Positions 1 to 10,283 are shown, counted from the stretch's first letter. The stretch: DNA of 48,435 nt from Gilliamella sp. App4-10 (GCF_001690495.1 NZ_LZGS01000008.1:1-48435); one strand, 5' to 3'. Notes: a model not told the origin generated them from the sequence alone. Translations and numbers: made by a program.

Positions 1-563
1 CTTTATTTATATAGAATTGCTGCTATAAAGCTTTATTGTTGATATTTATATAATGACAATGAATATAGAAAACAATATATAGTAAAGTTTGTTTCTAAAT
101 AATCAATTAATGACTAGCATAATGTAAATCATTTATATGGTATTGTAAAATCAGTAATACTATTTTGACTAGTTTTAGGTTGAAAATGTCTTACTTTTCC
201 ATTATTTTTTTAGCCAACTTAAAACTCCCCTCTATTTATTTAATCGTCCATTTCATTGGCGACATCAAAATTCATCGTATTTTTTGTTCAATTTCTATTT
301 TTTACATGTAACTTATTTTGAATAAATAGCCCTATGCTGTTTATTTATACATTAAGTATGTTTTTGACTACATTCCTATAATAATATGGTAAGGATTTCA
401 AAGTTAATTTTAGAGTGAATTTGTTGAATGAAGTTCGTTTTATATTTGGTTGAGTTGTGCTAAAGTTGTTGATATTGTATTGATAATATGCTAGAAAAAT
501 TCTAGTTGTGTTTGCAGTAGTAAATAAAATTGCAATTACTCCATCGTTAGCGCTAGTACAAAA
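1..563. other. Long AT-rich non-coding stretch
   Basis: No open reading frame with a convincing start, codon pattern or recognisable protein is visible on either strand, and I see no RNA gene. A short palindrome (CTAGAA, 3 nt, TTCTAG) lies near 491-505. The stretch ends at a promoter-like element for the outer-membrane protein gene. It may carry regulatory sequence or fully decayed genes that I cannot recognise. Confidence 0.4.
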
Positions 564-592
564 TTGACGCGGAAAATTACGCCTCGCATTAT
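564..592 (+). promoter_or_regulatory. Candidate sigma70 promoter for the outer-membrane protein gene
   Basis: TTGACG at 564-569 is followed 17 nt later by CATTAT at 587-592, about 34 nt before the start codon. The -35 box matches 5 of 6 consensus bases and the -10 box 4 of 6. The AT-rich background makes weak -10 matches common, so this is a candidate only. Confidence 0.4.
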
Positions 593-625
593 AAATTATA
601 ACTAAAAATAATTAAGGAAATGAAA

Positions 626-1348
626 ATGAAAAAAACATTAATCGCACTAACAACTTTTGCGTGTTTCTCAAGTTTTGCTTATGCTGAAACAAGTGGATTT
701 TATCTAGGTGGACAATTAGGTGCTGCGATGCTGAAGGCAAGCAGTCTTAAGGACAATATGTATCATAAACGGGGTATTGTCTTGAACGATGATATCTTTG
801 ATTCGATGCATAAAACTAAATTAGCAAGTGCTTTAAATTTAGGTTATAGCTTCCATGACGATGATATTCCAGTAAGAGTGGAGCTATCTTTTACACTACG
901 AGGTAATACAGAGAAAAAAGAAAATAGATACAGTACATATGAGGATTATCATCTTCGTACTACTCAAAAAGTTAAATCACGTATGAATACACTCATGTTA
1001 AATGGTTATTCAGATATTGATATAGACTCATCAATTACTCCATTTGTTGGTGTTGGAATAGGTATGGCATTCACTAAATTAGAAAATAGTTATAGAGAGC
1101 AATATAATGTTTCTGTTGATGGTGTTGACTACGAACGTTCTTTATCAAAAACTAAAACTAAATTTGCATGGAATGTTGCAGCCGGTGTAGCTTATAAAGT
1201 CAATAATAATCTAGATTTTGATTTTATGGCTCGCTATGTAGATGCAGGTAAAATAACTATTAAAAAACATAATGAATATTACCGAACTAATACCAGTGCC
1301 AAGTTAAGCTCAATTGATTTATTAGCTGGTATTCGTTATAACTTCTAA
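626..1348 (+). CDS. Outer-membrane beta-barrel protein, Opa/OmpA-barrel type
   Basis: A 240-residue exported protein. It has a lysine-rich N-terminus, a hydrophobic segment and a signal peptidase site after AYA (about residue 20 from this start), then the GFYLGGQLG opening typical of small porin-like barrels of the opacity-protein group. Alternating polar and aromatic strands follow, with glycine-rich GVGIGMAF and AAGVAYK turns, and the chain ends in RYNF, a terminal aromatic residue as expected for BAM-dependent outer-membrane proteins. I chose ATG 626 because AAGGA at 614-618 sits 7 nt upstream of it, whereas the in-frame ATG at 620 would overlap that ribosome-binding site. It is a single-gene unit with its own promoter-like element and terminator. 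The ligand and role (adhesion, stress resistance or structure) cannot be read from the sequence. Confidence 0.8.
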   Translation: MKKTLIALTTFACFSSFAYAETSGFYLGGQLGAAMLKASSLKDNMYHKRGIVLNDDIFDSMHKTKLASALNLGYSFHDDDIPVRVELSFTLRGNTEKKENRYSTYEDYHLRTTQKVKSRMNTLMLNGYSDIDIDSSITPFVGVGIGMAFTKLENSYREQYNVSVDGVDYERSLSKTKTKFAWNVAAGVAYKVNNNLDFDFMARYVDAGKITIKKHNEYYRTNTSAKLSSIDLLAGIRYNF

Positions 1349-1360
1349 TCAATTGATTAA

Positions 1361-1404
1361 ATTAAAAAGGGCTATACTATAAAAGTACTCTAGTCCTTTT
1401 TAAT
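1361..1404 (+). terminator. Rho-independent terminator after the beta-barrel gene
   Basis: Arms 1361-1374 and 1391-1404 pair over 14 bp with one G-U, and the 3' arm contains CCTTTTT. It lies 12 nt after the stop codon. Confidence 0.75.
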
Positions 1405-1643
1405 TGATTTATTAATACTACAACAATACAGATCTCGTTTTGATATACATTTTTATGACTATTTAAAAATACTGTACGTACAGATCAGAATATTTTCTTG
1501 TTTAGTTTGTTACTATTAGATTTTTAATTAATCATGAATTTTTTGGAAAAAATTAACTAATTCGTGCTTTTTTATCTATAAAAATGAAAAGTCGAGGTGT
1601 ATAATCTACCTCCCCATAACCAACATTGTAGTGTAAAATTAAT

Positions 1644-2393
1644 ATGAAATTTAATATGAAACTTAATGTAATAATTGCGGTACTAATGGTAACTAGCTTA
1701 TCTTGCGTTGCAGCAGAGCCTGTTCCGCATTGGGATTATGAAGGCGAAGCTAAACCCGAAAATTGGGGAAAGCTTTCACCAGAATTTTCAACATGTGAAA
1801 ATGGAAAAAATCAATCACCTATCAATATTGAACATGCATTAAAAACACATCATGATAAACTTAAACTGGTTTTCAAACCAGGTAAACAAGAAATCATTAA
1901 TAATGGTCATACAGTCCAAGTGAATGTTGATGAAGGTAATACGCTAGAAATTGATAACGAAGTTTTTACCCTACAACAATTCCATTTTCACACCCCAAGT
2001 GAGAATGAAATCAATGGCAAACACTTTCCTATGGCAGCTCATTTTGTTTATAAAAGCAAAAATGGTGATTTAGCGGTTGTTGGGCTTATGTTTAAAAAAG
2101 GGAAACCTAACCTCGAACTAGCTAAAGCTTGGCAGCAAATTCCGACAGAAGCAGGAAGCACAGCAGTATTAAACCAGTCAGTTGATATTAAGGCATTATT
2201 GCCAAACAGGTTAAATTTTTATCGCTTTAGCGGCTCACTGACTACTCCGCCTTGTACTGAAGGTGTTATATGGATTGTACTAGAGCAAGAAAGTAATGTG
2301 TCTACTGAACAAATCGAAAAATTCCACTCAATCATGCATCACAATAACAATCGTCCAATTCAACCATTGCATGGTCGTGTAATTATTGATTAA
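1644..2393 (+). CDS. Periplasmic alpha-class carbonic anhydrase
   Basis: Interconverts CO2 and bicarbonate. The protein has 249 residues and a signal peptide with probable cleavage after VAA (residue 24), so it acts in the periplasm. The alpha-CA signature is complete: the NGKNQSPINI segment (about 53-62), the zinc ligands H114 and H116 in QFHFHTPSE and H133 in AAHFVY, and the SLTTPPCTEGV substrate-pocket loop (about 198-208). C51 and C204 are placed to form the disulfide usual in bacterial secreted members. The start codon has no strong Shine-Dalgarno; the in-frame ATG at 1656 is an alternative and still leaves a signal peptide. It stands alone between two terminators, so it is probably monocistronic. 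Confidence 0.93.
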   Translation: MKFNMKLNVIIAVLMVTSLSCVAAEPVPHWDYEGEAKPENWGKLSPEFSTCENGKNQSPINIEHALKTHHDKLKLVFKPGKQEIINNGHTVQVNVDEGNTLEIDNEVFTLQQFHFHTPSENEINGKHFPMAAHFVYKSKNGDLAVVGLMFKKGKPNLELAKAWQQIPTEAGSTAVLNQSVDIKALLPNRLNFYRFSGSLTTPPCTEGVIWIVLEQESNVSTEQIEKFHSIMHHNNNRPIQPLHGRVIID

Positions 2394-2403
2394 TGCTGCT
2401 TGT

Positions 2404-2442
2404 CTGGCTCAGTTAAATGATTTTTAAATGAGTCAGTTTTTT
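2404..2442 (+). terminator. Rho-independent terminator after carbonic anhydrase
   Basis: CTGGCTCA at 2404-2411 pairs with TGAGTCAG at 2429-2436 (one G-U), followed directly by six T. It lies 10 nt past the stop codon. Confidence 0.85.
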
Positions 2443-2912
2443 CATTTTAGGAGAAGTTTATTGCAGTGTAATCAACCCCAAAATGGTACAGTGGAAATTT
2501 GCGAATGCTAAGTATTGCTTTACAATATAGTTAAGGCTAGCTATTAATAAAAATTGTCGCAATGAACAGGTTATTGAAACTTCTAAAGTTAAATCGCATA
2601 AACTAATCCAAAAACGATTTATTAGGTAGATAAAAAATACGAGTGCAATCATAAATAATAATAAATATTATTTTTTCAGCTGTATACTTTTAATATAATT
2701 CCTCATATTTTAAGAAAAAATCATTTTTAGAAAAATAAAAATATCACTGATTTATTCATACAAACTTATAAAAGTTTATAAAAATACATGTATATAATAT
2801 CCAATAAAGACGTGTTGAGGAAAATGAGTTGTTAAATAATCAGACAAATATTACTGAATTGCTTTATAATGCGTTTGGATAATTTATTTTTCGTTTATTT
2901 AGGAAACATTTC
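2443..2912. other. Non-coding stretch upstream of rhlE, possible gene remnant
   Basis: About 470 bp with no credible complete gene. Around 2460-2650 both strands show open stretches of up to about 60 codons, but the plus-strand ones are broken by stops, the minus-strand one has no ribosome-binding site, and neither resembles a family I know. The final 100 bp presumably contains the rhlE promoter. Confidence 0.35.
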
Positions 2913-4220
2913 ATGTCATTTGACTCTCTTGGTTTAGATACCGAGATTTTAAAAGCAATTCAAGAACAAAACTATACCGAACCAACTCCCATTCAGCAAA
3001 AAGCTATTCCCGTAATTTTATCTGGCAAAGATCTAATGGCGAGTGCGCAGACAGGAACAGGTAAAACCGCTGGCTTTAGCTTGCCAATTTTACAAAAGTT
3101 AATTGAGCAGAAAACCAAAGAATCTGATAATTCAAATAGTAAAAAAGGTAAACGCCCACTATACGCCTTGATTTTAGCGCCAACACGTGAACTTGCTGCA
3201 CAAATTGGCCAAAATATTTGTGACTATAGCTGCTATTTGCCCATTCGATCATTAGTAGTATTTGGTGGAGTAAGTATTAATCCGCAGATGATGAAACTAC
3301 GTGGCGGTGTGGATATCTTAATTGCAACTCCTGGGCGATTACTGGATTTAGTGCAACAAAATGCTGTGGATCTTTCAACGGTTAAAATATTAGTGTTGGA
3401 TGAAGCGGATCGTATGTTAGATATGGGCTTTATTCACGATATTCGTCGTGTGATTGCTAAATTACCGAAAAAACGTCAAAATTTGATGTTTTCGGCGACT
3501 TTTTCGGATGAAATAAAAGTTTTGGCTCAATCTATTTTGAGTTCACCTGAATCTGTTTCGATCGCAAAAAATAATAGTGCTTCAGAACAAATTACTCAAT
3601 ATGTCCATCGAGTTGATAAACGGCGTAAGCGTGAATTACTTTCTTATTTAATTGGTAAAAATCAGTGGCGACAGGTGTTGATCTTTACTCGTACTAAATA
3701 TGGTGCTAACCACTTGGCCGAGCAGTTGACTAAAGATGGCATAAAGGCAGCAGCTATTCATGGCAATAAAAGCCAAGGCGCACGCACTAAAGCCTTGGCA
3801 GATTTTAAAATTGGACAAATACGTGCTTTAGTTGCAACTGACATTGCAGCAAGAGGCATTGATATTGAGTTACTTCCTTATGTTGTTAATTATGAGCTAC
3901 CGCAAGTGGCAGAAGATTATGTACACCGCATTGGGCGAACAGGACGGGCACAAAATGAAGGGCAGGCTATTTCGTTGGTGTGCATTGATGAGCTTCCTCA
4001 ATTAAGATCGATTGAAAAGTTAATTAAACAACCGATCCCAGAAATAACAACTAAAGGTTTTGAAGTTGATCCTAAGATTAAAGCCGAACCGGTAAAAAAA
4101 TTATCACAAAGGCGAGCACCACCAAAAAGAGGAAGTTCAAGCTCGAACCAATCGTCGCCATCCAATCAAAATGGCGGGAAATCATCAAGCCGGCATAATC
4201 ACACTAAAAATAAACACTAA
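2913..4220 (+). CDS. rhlE: DEAD-box RNA helicase RhlE
   Basis: ATP-dependent RNA helicase acting on structured RNA, linked to ribosome assembly and RNA turnover in relatives. The helicase core is complete: Q-motif region [10 protein letters not shown] (25-34), Walker A AQTGTGKT (45-52), PTRELA (90-95), TPGR (139-142), DEAD (163-166), SAT (194-196) and HRIGRTGR near residue 340. After about residue 385 comes a basic tail rich in Ser, Asn, Gln and Gly, the low-complexity RNA-binding extension typical of RhlE and longer than in SrmB or DbpA. The [14 protein letters not shown]-terminus is RhlE-like. The start is supported by AGGAAAC upstream. yggL follows on the same strand after 27 nt and may be co-transcribed. 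Confidence 0.9.
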   Translation: MSFDSLGLDTEILKAIQEQNYTEPTPIQQKAIPVILSGKDLMASAQTGTGKTAGFSLPILQKLIEQKTKESDNSNSKKGKRPLYALILAPTRELAAQIGQNICDYSCYLPIRSLVVFGGVSINPQMMKLRGGVDILIATPGRLLDLVQQNAVDLSTVKILVLDEADRMLDMGFIHDIRRVIAKLPKKRQNLMFSATFSDEIKVLAQSILSSPESVSIAKNNSASEQITQYVHRVDKRRKRELLSYLIGKNQWRQVLIFTRTKYGANHLAEQLTKDGIKAAAIHGNKSQGARTKALADFKIGQIRALVATDIAARGIDIELLPYVVNYELPQVAEDYVHRIGRTGRAQNEGQAISLVCIDELPQLRSIEKLIKQPIPEITTKGFEVDPKIKAEPVKKLSQRRAPPKRGSSSSNQSSPSNQNGGKSSSRHNHTKNKH

Positions 4221-4247
4221 TATTTAATAATGTAGAAGGAAACGATT

Positions 4248-4583
4248 ATGGTAAATCGCAGCAGACGTTTACGAAAAAAATTACACATTGAAGAGTTTAA
4301 AGAATTAGGCTTTACTGTTAGTTGGTCTTTTGACGAAGGCACAAGCGAAGAGGCTTTAGACAGTATCGTTGATCAGTTTATTATTGAAGCTATTCAACCC
4401 AATGGTTTAGCTTATGAGGGAAGCGGTTATTTAAATTGGAAAGGGATCATTTGCACCCAAAAATTAGGGAACTGTACTGAAGAACATCGTGGCACTGTCA
4501 CAAAATGGCTAGAAACTCATGGCCTGAAAAATGTAAAAACCAGCCAACTTATTGATATTTGGTGGGATGAGTTAGAATTTTAA
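4248..4583 (+). CDS. yggL: YggL family (DUF469) 50S-associated protein
   Basis: A 111-residue protein that follows E. coli YggL (108 residues) along its whole length: basic start NRSRRLRKKLHIEEF, then ELGFTVSW, GSGYLNW, CTEEH and a C-terminal WWDELEF. E. coli YggL is reported to bind the 50S ribosomal subunit; its precise function is unsettled. AGAAGGAAA precedes the ATG at normal spacing. The gene follows rhlE, another ribosome-related gene, by 27 nt and ends at a bidirectional terminator. No domain other than DUF469 is present. Confidence 0.92.
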   Translation: MVNRSRRLRKKLHIEEFKELGFTVSWSFDEGTSEEALDSIVDQFIIEAIQPNGLAYEGSGYLNWKGIICTQKLGNCTEEHRGTVTKWLETHGLKNVKTSQLIDIWWDELEF

Positions 4584-4605
4584 TTTAATTATTTGAATTT
4601 TTTAT

Positions 4606-4634
4606 AAAAAAGCCACATTAGTCAGTGGCTTTTT
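4606..4634. terminator. Bidirectional terminator between yggL and ybiT
   Basis: AAAAAAGCCAC (4606-4616) and GTGGCTTTTT (4625-4634) form a stem with an A-tract on one side and a T-tract on the other, so it can end both convergent transcripts. Confidence 0.85.
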
Positions 4635-4645
4635 GGCTATTTATA

Positions 4646-6238
4646 TCATGCAATTCCTTGGCTACACAAGTAATCTTCATAATTACCCGTATAATCAATT
4701 ACTTTTTCTGGAGTGATTTCAACAATTCGTGTTGCTAATGAGCTAACAAATTCACGGTCGTGCGAAACAAAGAATAGCGTACCTTGATAAAGCTCTAATG
4801 CCATATTGAGTGATTCGATAGATTCCATATCTAAATGGTTAGTTGGCTCGTCCATAACAATAATGTTAGGGCGTTGCATCATCAATTTACCAAATAACAT
4901 ACGTCCTTTTTCACCACCAGATAAGACTTTAACTTGCTTTTTAATATCGTCTTGTGAAAATAATAATCGACCTAGAATACTACGCACGGCTTGTTCATCG
5001 TCGTTTGGTTGTTTCCATTGGCTCATCCAGTCAAATACCGTTAAATCGCCTTCAAATTCGTATTCATGATCTTGCGCATAATAACCAATATTTGCGTTTT
5101 CAGACCATTTTATATCGCCTTGTTCAGGAGCCAGTTCGCCCATTAGCGTTTTTAATAATGTGGTTTTACCAATACCGTTGGTTCCTAAAATAGCAACTTT
5201 TTCGCCTACTTCAACCATGAGCTTAAGATTTTTAAAAAGAGGGCCATTGTCAAATCCTTTGGTAAGATCTTCAACAACAAGCGCATTACGGAATAGTTTT
5301 TTATCTTGTTCAAAACGAATAAATGGATTTTGCCGACTAGAAGCTTTGATTTCTTCAAGTTTGATTTTTTCAATTTGCCTTGCACGTGAAGTTGCTTGTT
5401 TTGATTTTGATGCATTGGCACTAAAGCGACTAACAAACGATTGCAGTTCACTGATTTGTGCTTTCTTTTTGGCATTGTCTGCTAACAAACGCTCTCTCGC
5501 TTGCGTTGATGCGGTCATGTAATCGTCGTAGTTACCCGGATAGATGCGCAATTCACCATAATCTAAATCTGCCATATGAGTACAGACCATATTCAAAAAA
5601 TGGCGGTCATGCGAAATAATGATCATAGTGCTTTCGCGTTGATTTAAGGTATCTTCAAGCCAGCGAATCGTATCAATATCTAAGTTATTGGTTGGCTCAT
5701 CGAGTAATAAGATATCTGGATTTGAAAATAAGGCTTGGGCTAATAATACCCGCAACTTCCAACCTGGTGCGATTTCGCTCATTAATCCGTAATGTTGCTC
5801 AATTGGAATACCAACACCTAATAATAATTCGCCAGCCCGAGATTCGGCACTGTAACCATCCATTTCAGCATATTGAGTTTCTAAATCAGCAACTTTAAAG
5901 CCATTTTCTTCACTCATTTCAGGAAGTGAATAAATGCGATCGCGTTCTTGTTTGATTTGCCATAATTCGGTATGTCCCATAATGACGGTATCAAGGACGG
6001 TAAATTCTTCAAAAGCAAACTGATCTTGGCGTAATTTACCGAGTCTTTCATGTGGATCTAAAGCCACATTACCTGAGGTCGGCACTAGATCGCCACCAAT
6101 AATTTTCATAAAGGTGGATTTACCACTGCCATTAGCACCGATTAGACCATAACGATTACCGTTGCCAAATTTAACCGAGATGTTTTCAAATAATGGCTTA
6201 CTGCCAAATTGCATTGTGATGTTATTTGTACTTAACAC
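4646..6238 (-). CDS. ybiT: ABC-F ATPase YbiT
   Basis: Cytosolic ABC-F protein with two ATPase domains and no membrane segment, a family that acts on ribosomes. At 530 residues it has exactly the E. coli YbiT length, with near-identical long blocks. Domain 1 has Walker [10 protein letters not shown] (about 34-42) and DEPTNNLD; the linker contains [18 protein letters not shown] and [10 protein letters not shown]; domain 2 has GTNGIGKTT (about 354-362), the LSGGEKGRM signature and DEPTNHLD. The start codon is GTG at 6238, preceded by GAGAG. It is transcribed alone and converges on yggL at a shared terminator. Family members differ in ribosome-state specificity, which the sequence alone does not settle. 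Confidence 0.95.
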   Translation of the reverse strand: MLSTNNITMQFGSKPLFENISVKFGNGNRYGLIGANGSGKSTFMKIIGGDLVPTSGNVALDPHERLGKLRQDQFAFEEFTVLDTVIMGHTELWQIKQERDRIYSLPEMSEENGFKVADLETQYAEMDGYSAESRAGELLLGVGIPIEQHYGLMSEIAPGWKLRVLLAQALFSNPDILLLDEPTNNLDIDTIRWLEDTLNQRESTMIIISHDRHFLNMVCTHMADLDYGELRIYPGNYDDYMTASTQARERLLADNAKKKAQISELQSFVSRFSANASKSKQATSRARQIEKIKLEEIKASSRQNPFIRFEQDKKLFRNALVVEDLTKGFDNGPLFKNLKLMVEVGEKVAILGTNGIGKTTLLKTLMGELAPEQGDIKWSENANIGYYAQDHEYEFEGDLTVFDWMSQWKQPNDDEQAVRSILGRLLFSQDDIKKQVKVLSGGEKGRMLFGKLMMQRPNIIVMDEPTNHLDMESIESLNMALELYQGTLFFVSHDREFVSSLATRIVEITPEKVIDYTGNYEDYLCSQGIA

Positions 6239-6403
6239 GAAAATTGACTCTCTTTAAAATGCGTTTTACTTAAAAATAGTCATTAGTTTTTGAGTAAATT
6301 CGCTAAAATGTGATTTGGCGCACATTATGCCATAATTAATCATTTTTGAGGAACTCCTTTATATACTGATGTCTATAATGAGTTGTTTAATTTTTTGTTA
6401 AGC

Positions 6404-7203
6404 AATTAAAGTTGCTTTTACAAAACATTAAAAAAGATAAATTATGGATAAAACTCGAAGCAACTCGAATAATCTATAATGATCAGATAAATGTAGAAAA
6501 ATTATTTAAAATGGGCATTGATTATATTCGTAAAAAAGATATCTATACAGTGCCTTTTCAAAGTCTCTGCGCCGTTATAAGCTAAATTGATATTTGAGGA
6601 TCTAAAAATAACAGGGTATTACAATTTACATCATTTTTAAAGCCGTAAAAAATCTGATTTGGGCTGTTATGAGTATATATGTGAATTGGAATCTAAGTTG
6701 CGTTGTCTAATACCAGTGGTAGTGATTGAAGATAATTTTTGGGATTGTTGAAGAATTTAATTATCAACTTGAAGTCAACAATAATTTTATGGGAGGACGA
6801 ATTTTAATTCATAAAAAGACGAAATATAGTAATTCTCCATGTATATAGCATAATTCATAGCAATGAGTTTACATTATTTGACGCTCAATTGTAGCCGACC
6901 AGTCATGAGTTAGGTGAATATATTTATTTTGGTAAAACCAACCGTTTATTTACTTATGCTTGGGATTGGATCAGCTACTTTATGGAGTATGGAACGGACA
7001 AACCACTAAATAAAGTAGGCTTAAAGTATATTGATTACAGCCTAGATGATGCAAAAAGCTTTGTTTATATTGAACCGAGCTTTAAGATCACATCTAGACA
7101 AATTGAGGAGTTAGACAAAGCTTCAAAAGCTGGTTCAAAAGAAGAGCTAGCCCAAATTGAACAAGAATACCAACTTAACGAGATTGTCTATCCTGTTTAT
7201 TAA
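6404..7203 (+). pseudogene. Decayed coding region, unrecognised family
   Basis: Open protein-like segments on the plus strand, in different frames, are separated by stops. They are 6404-6583 (about 60 codons, including KLFKMGIDYIRKKDIYTVPF), about 6749-6850 (including FNYQLEVNNNFMGGRILIH) and 6897-7203 (about 100 codons from a TAG-bounded opening, including TYAWDWISYFMEYG, ending at TAA). Only the last contains an internal ATG (6982), with no ribosome-binding site. The simplest reading is one ancestral gene of roughly 250 codons broken by several frameshifts and stops. Small charged proteins of this look are often accessory (for example immunity-type), but I do not recognise the family and claim no function. 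Confidence 0.5.
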
Positions 7204-7373
7204 AATGAAGTTGGCAATTAATAATAAGATATATTCGCTTCCTCGCATCAAACGACAAAAAGATTAGACTATCAATTATTTTAATATAGTAATCAATTTT
7301 TATGATATAAAGTTTACAAGTATTAAACCAATTGATACGATGCGAGTCTAGTTATTTTTTATATGTATCAATT

Positions 7374-8234
7374 ATGTTTTATCTTATTTTTGTAACGATT
7401 ATTTGGTCATTCTCATTTAGTTTTATTGCGGTTTATTTAAGTGGGCAGGTAGATTCTTGGTTTGCTGTTGTGATGCGAGTGCTATTTGCCTTTATTACTT
7501 TTATTCCATTTCTACGCTTTAAAAATATTCGTTTTAAGCAGATGTTGCTTTTAATGGGAGTTGGGGCATGTCAATTAGGGATTATGTACTTTTTTTATTA
7601 TAATTCCTTTCAATATATTTCGGTACCTGAGGTGCTGTTGTTTACTATCTTTACACCGATTTATGTCACAGTGATTTATGATTTATTGCAACACCATCCA
7701 TTAAGACTTAGCTATCTTTTAATGGCAATTATAGCGGTAGTCGGTGCGGCCATTATTCGTTATGATCGTATTAGTGCTAATTTTATTATTGGTTTTTTAT
7801 TAATTCAGGGCGCTAATATCGTTTTTGCGTTAGGGCAAGTAGGGTATAAAAGGATTATGGAAGTTTATCCAATGTCTCAACATCAAGCTTTTGCTTGGGT
7901 TTATTTGGGGGCGCTTATTGTTGCAACGCTAGGTTGGTTACTTTTTGGTAATGCATCAAAATTACCGACAACCAGCTTGCAATGGGGAATTATTATTTGG
8001 CTTGGCGTAGTTGCTTCTGGTGTGTGTTATTTTTTATGGAATTATGGTGCAACCAAAGTGGATTCGGGCACTTTAGCGATTATGAATAATATGGTTATCC
8101 CAACAGGGATTTTGGTGAATGTAGTGGTTTGGCATCAATCTATTGATTGGGGACGCTTTTTATTAGGCAGTGCCGTTATTGTTTTGGCATTAGTGCTACA
8201 TTACAAAGTTAAAAACGTGCAACACATTAATTAA
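7374..8234 (+). CDS. EamA/DMT-superfamily inner-membrane transporter
   Basis: A 286-residue membrane protein with about ten hydrophobic helices in two EamA repeats, most like the carboxylate/amino acid/amine transporter subgroup (compare Haemophilus HI_0976 and E. coli YtfF). The first helix starts immediately (MFYLIFVTIIWSFSFSFIAV), loop motifs such as VMRVLFAF and EVLLFTIFTPIYV are typical, and the tail is basic. I chose ATG 7374: the upstream in-frame TTG at 7332 would add a polar 14-residue leader and has no ribosome-binding site, though 7374 also lacks a strong one. Substrate is unknown. It converges on the AEC transporter with a 3-bp gap and no terminator between. Confidence 0.8.
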   Translation: MFYLIFVTIIWSFSFSFIAVYLSGQVDSWFAVVMRVLFAFITFIPFLRFKNIRFKQMLLLMGVGACQLGIMYFFYYNSFQYISVPEVLLFTIFTPIYVTVIYDLLQHHPLRLSYLLMAIIAVVGAAIIRYDRISANFIIGFLLIQGANIVFALGQVGYKRIMEVYPMSQHQAFAWVYLGALIVATLGWLLFGNASKLPTTSLQWGIIIWLGVVASGVCYFLWNYGATKVDSGTLAIMNNMVIPTGILVNVVVWHQSIDWGRFLLGSAVIVLALVLHYKVKNVQHIN

Positions 8235-8237
8235 CAT

Positions 8238-9191
8238 TTAAGGTAGATGTGTCATAATCGATAAAATCAACGGCGTTGTGACAGAAGACAGTGTCGTTGA
8301 TATTAGCAAGCTAGAAGCAATAGGACCTTGTAACACTTCAAACTGCCTTGCCATCATATAACAGTTTATCGCAATTGAAACCGAACTGAGTAATACTACC
8401 ACTTGTAATTCTAAAGTAGGTAGTCCTAAGAGCTTACCCACAATATAGGTAACAATCGGTAACATGGTCAATTTTAAAATACAGATAGAGGTAGTAATAA
8501 GTAATTTGTCGCGAATTTTATATTCAGCTAATCCCATACCTAGCACAATCAGTGAAAGTGGTGCCGTCATATCGCTGACCATTTTTGTTGATTGATTGAT
8601 AAATTTAGGCAAAGGTAAACTAATATAGTTCACCACAACTCCAGTAAAAATACCAATAATAATAGGATTTTTTGATACGTTTTTTAAAACTTTGAAAAAG
8701 CTTCGACCTGAAAGCTTGCCCATTTGAACAAATTCAATTGATACGGTGGCAAGCGTCCATAAAATCAGTGCGTTAAATATAACAATAATGGCGACAATGG
8801 GGATCGCTTTATCGCCAAGTAACATTTTGATGATGGGAATACCAACAAACACGGTATTTGTATAGATACCTCCCATGGCAAAAAGCGTACTTTCTGAACC
8901 AGTTAATTTAAATATTTTAGATGCAATTAAGCAGCCAAATGCAAAAACGATAAATGATCCACCAAAAAAGACAAATAATAATTTTATATTGATTTGTGAA
9001 TGTTCAGAAAAATGGCTCATGATCTGAAACAACATAATTGGAAATGCAATATAAAAAGTAAATTTGGTTAAGCTATCGGTTATCGTTTTTTGCCAGCGTC
9101 CTAGTTTAACCGCTAAATATCCTAATAAAATTAAGATAAATAAAGGCAAGGTAGATAAAAACTGTGCCCATAATGTAGTAAGAAATTCCAT
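8238..9191 (-). CDS. AEC-family (auxin efflux carrier type) permease
   Basis: A 317-residue inner-membrane protein with about ten hydrophobic segments split by a short polar middle, the Mem_trans/AEC pattern. Family features include the N-terminal LPLFILILLGYLAVKLG, the FPIMLF segment of helix 2 and PLSLIVLGMGLA after the centre. Bacterial AEC proteins export or exchange small organic acids such as malate or malonate; the substrate here cannot be told. It starts 10 nt after yaaA ends on the same strand, so the two are probably co-transcribed, with this gene second. Confidence 0.82.
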   Translation of the reverse strand: MEFLTTLWAQFLSTLPLFILILLGYLAVKLGRWQKTITDSLTKFTFYIAFPIMLFQIMSHFSEHSQINIKLLFVFFGGSFIVFAFGCLIASKIFKLTGSESTLFAMGGIYTNTVFVGIPIIKMLLGDKAIPIVAIIVIFNALILWTLATVSIEFVQMGKLSGRSFFKVLKNVSKNPIIIGIFTGVVVNYISLPLPKFINQSTKMVSDMTAPLSLIVLGMGLAEYKIRDKLLITTSICILKLTMLPIVTYIVGKLLGLPTLELQVVVLLSSVSIAINCYMMARQFEVLQGPIASSLLISTTLSSVTTPLILSIMTHLP

Positions 9192-9201
9192 CGTTATTAT
9201 T

Positions 9202-9975
9202 TTATTGATGATTACGTATAAAGTACCATTCTAAGTCAGTTGATCGTTTTGAATCAAATTGATAACCCTCTAGATTAAAACTTTTAATATCTTCATCCTT
9301 TTCAATGCTATTTTTTATAATATATCGGGTCATAAGTCCGCGTGCTTTTTTTGCATAAAAACTAATAACTTTATAGGTATCTTTGCTTTGATCTAAAAAG
9401 ATGGGCTGAATGATAGTTGCATTTAATTGTTTTGGTTTAATGGCTTTAAAATATTCGTTTGAGGCTAAATTGATTAATGTGCGATGTGATGATTTGGTTA
9501 GTTCGCTATTAAGGTGTTCAGTTAACTTGTCGCCCCAATATTGATAAAGATTTGTATTATTACCATTTTTTAAACGGATCCCCATCTCTAACCGATAAGG
9601 TTGAATTAGGTCAAGTGGTTTTAAAATGCCATAAAGACCGGATAATATTCTTAAATGGGATTGCGCGAACTTTAGATCTTTATCAGTAAAATCTTCCACA
9701 TGTAATCCTTCGTACACATCACCTTTAAATGCGAGTATCGCTTGCCTTGCATTTTCAAGGTTGAAGTCACTATGCCAATTTTGAAAGCGATCATAATTGA
9801 GCTCTGCTAATTTTGTGCTAATAGACATTAGTTTCGTTAAATTTTCAACACTTAATTTTTGACAATTTTGAATAAGTACTTTAGTCGAATCAATAAATTG
9901 AGGAAGTGTATAATTTAGGGTTAATAATGGTGATTGATAATCTAAGGTTTTAGCCGGAGAAATAATTATTATCAT
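9202..9975 (-). CDS. yaaA: Peroxide stress protein YaaA (UPF0246/DUF328)
   Basis: A 257-residue cytosolic protein, the standard family length. Diagnostic blocks are the N-terminal MIIIISPAKTLDY, FKGDVYEGL (about 83-91), LRILSGLYGILKPLDLIQPYRLEMG (the family's hallmark core, about 108-132) and FYAKKARGLMTRYII near the C-terminus. In E. coli YaaA limits free iron and DNA damage during hydrogen peroxide stress. No OxyR site was identified upstream. It lies first in a probable two-gene unit with the AEC permease. Confidence 0.95.
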   Translation of the reverse strand: MIIIISPAKTLDYQSPLLTLNYTLPQFIDSTKVLIQNCQKLSVENLTKLMSISTKLAELNYDRFQNWHSDFNLENARQAILAFKGDVYEGLHVEDFTDKDLKFAQSHLRILSGLYGILKPLDLIQPYRLEMGIRLKNGNNTNLYQYWGDKLTEHLNSELTKSSHRTLINLASNEYFKAIKPKQLNATIIQPIFLDQSKDTYKVISFYAKKARGLMTRYIIKNSIEKDEDIKSFNLEGYQFDSKRSTDLEWYFIRNHQ

Positions 9976-10049
9976 AACGAATATAGCCTATTGTATTTTT
10001 CAATAAATAGGGTTATTTTACATTTAATTCAACTCAAAGGAGTAGCAAA

Positions 10050-10277
10050 ATGAACATTTCTAAAAAAGAAATACATGATATTAAATCTTGGGCTACTGTT
10101 CGTGAAACCTCGATTGAAATCGCAGAGGCGATTTTTGAGTTAGCTAACCACGATGAAAAGCTTGCCGAACAAATTTGGTCGGAAGGTAATGATGAAGTGT
10201 TGAAACTTGCTTTTTCTAAAACCAAAGCCGATAAGTTGTTTTGGGGTGAACAAACGATTGAACGTAAAAATGTTTAA
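10050..10277 (+). CDS. yccJ: YccJ-like small protein
   Basis: A 75-residue soluble protein matching E. coli YccJ over its whole length: [34 protein letters not shown] and an identical C-terminus [13 protein letters not shown]. The function of YccJ is unknown; it is acidic and probably helical. AAAGGAG lies at normal distance before the ATG. rnz begins 6 nt after its stop, so the two are almost certainly co-transcribed and perhaps translationally coupled. I do not remember this pairing from E. coli. Confidence 0.88.
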   Translation: MNISKKEIHDIKSWATVRETSIEIAEAIFELANHDEKLAEQIWSEGNDEVLKLAFSKTKADKLFWGEQTIERKNV

Positions 10278-10283
10278 ATATTT

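Noticed and set aside
2458-2652. 64-codon minus-strand ORF
   Set aside because: No ribosome-binding site, composition expected of AT-rich sequence and no family resemblance.
4806-5898. Several plus-strand ORFs of 68-120 codons and a minus-strand shifted ORF inside ybiT
   Set aside because: They are shadows of a highly conserved gene, without ribosome-binding sites or recognisable families.
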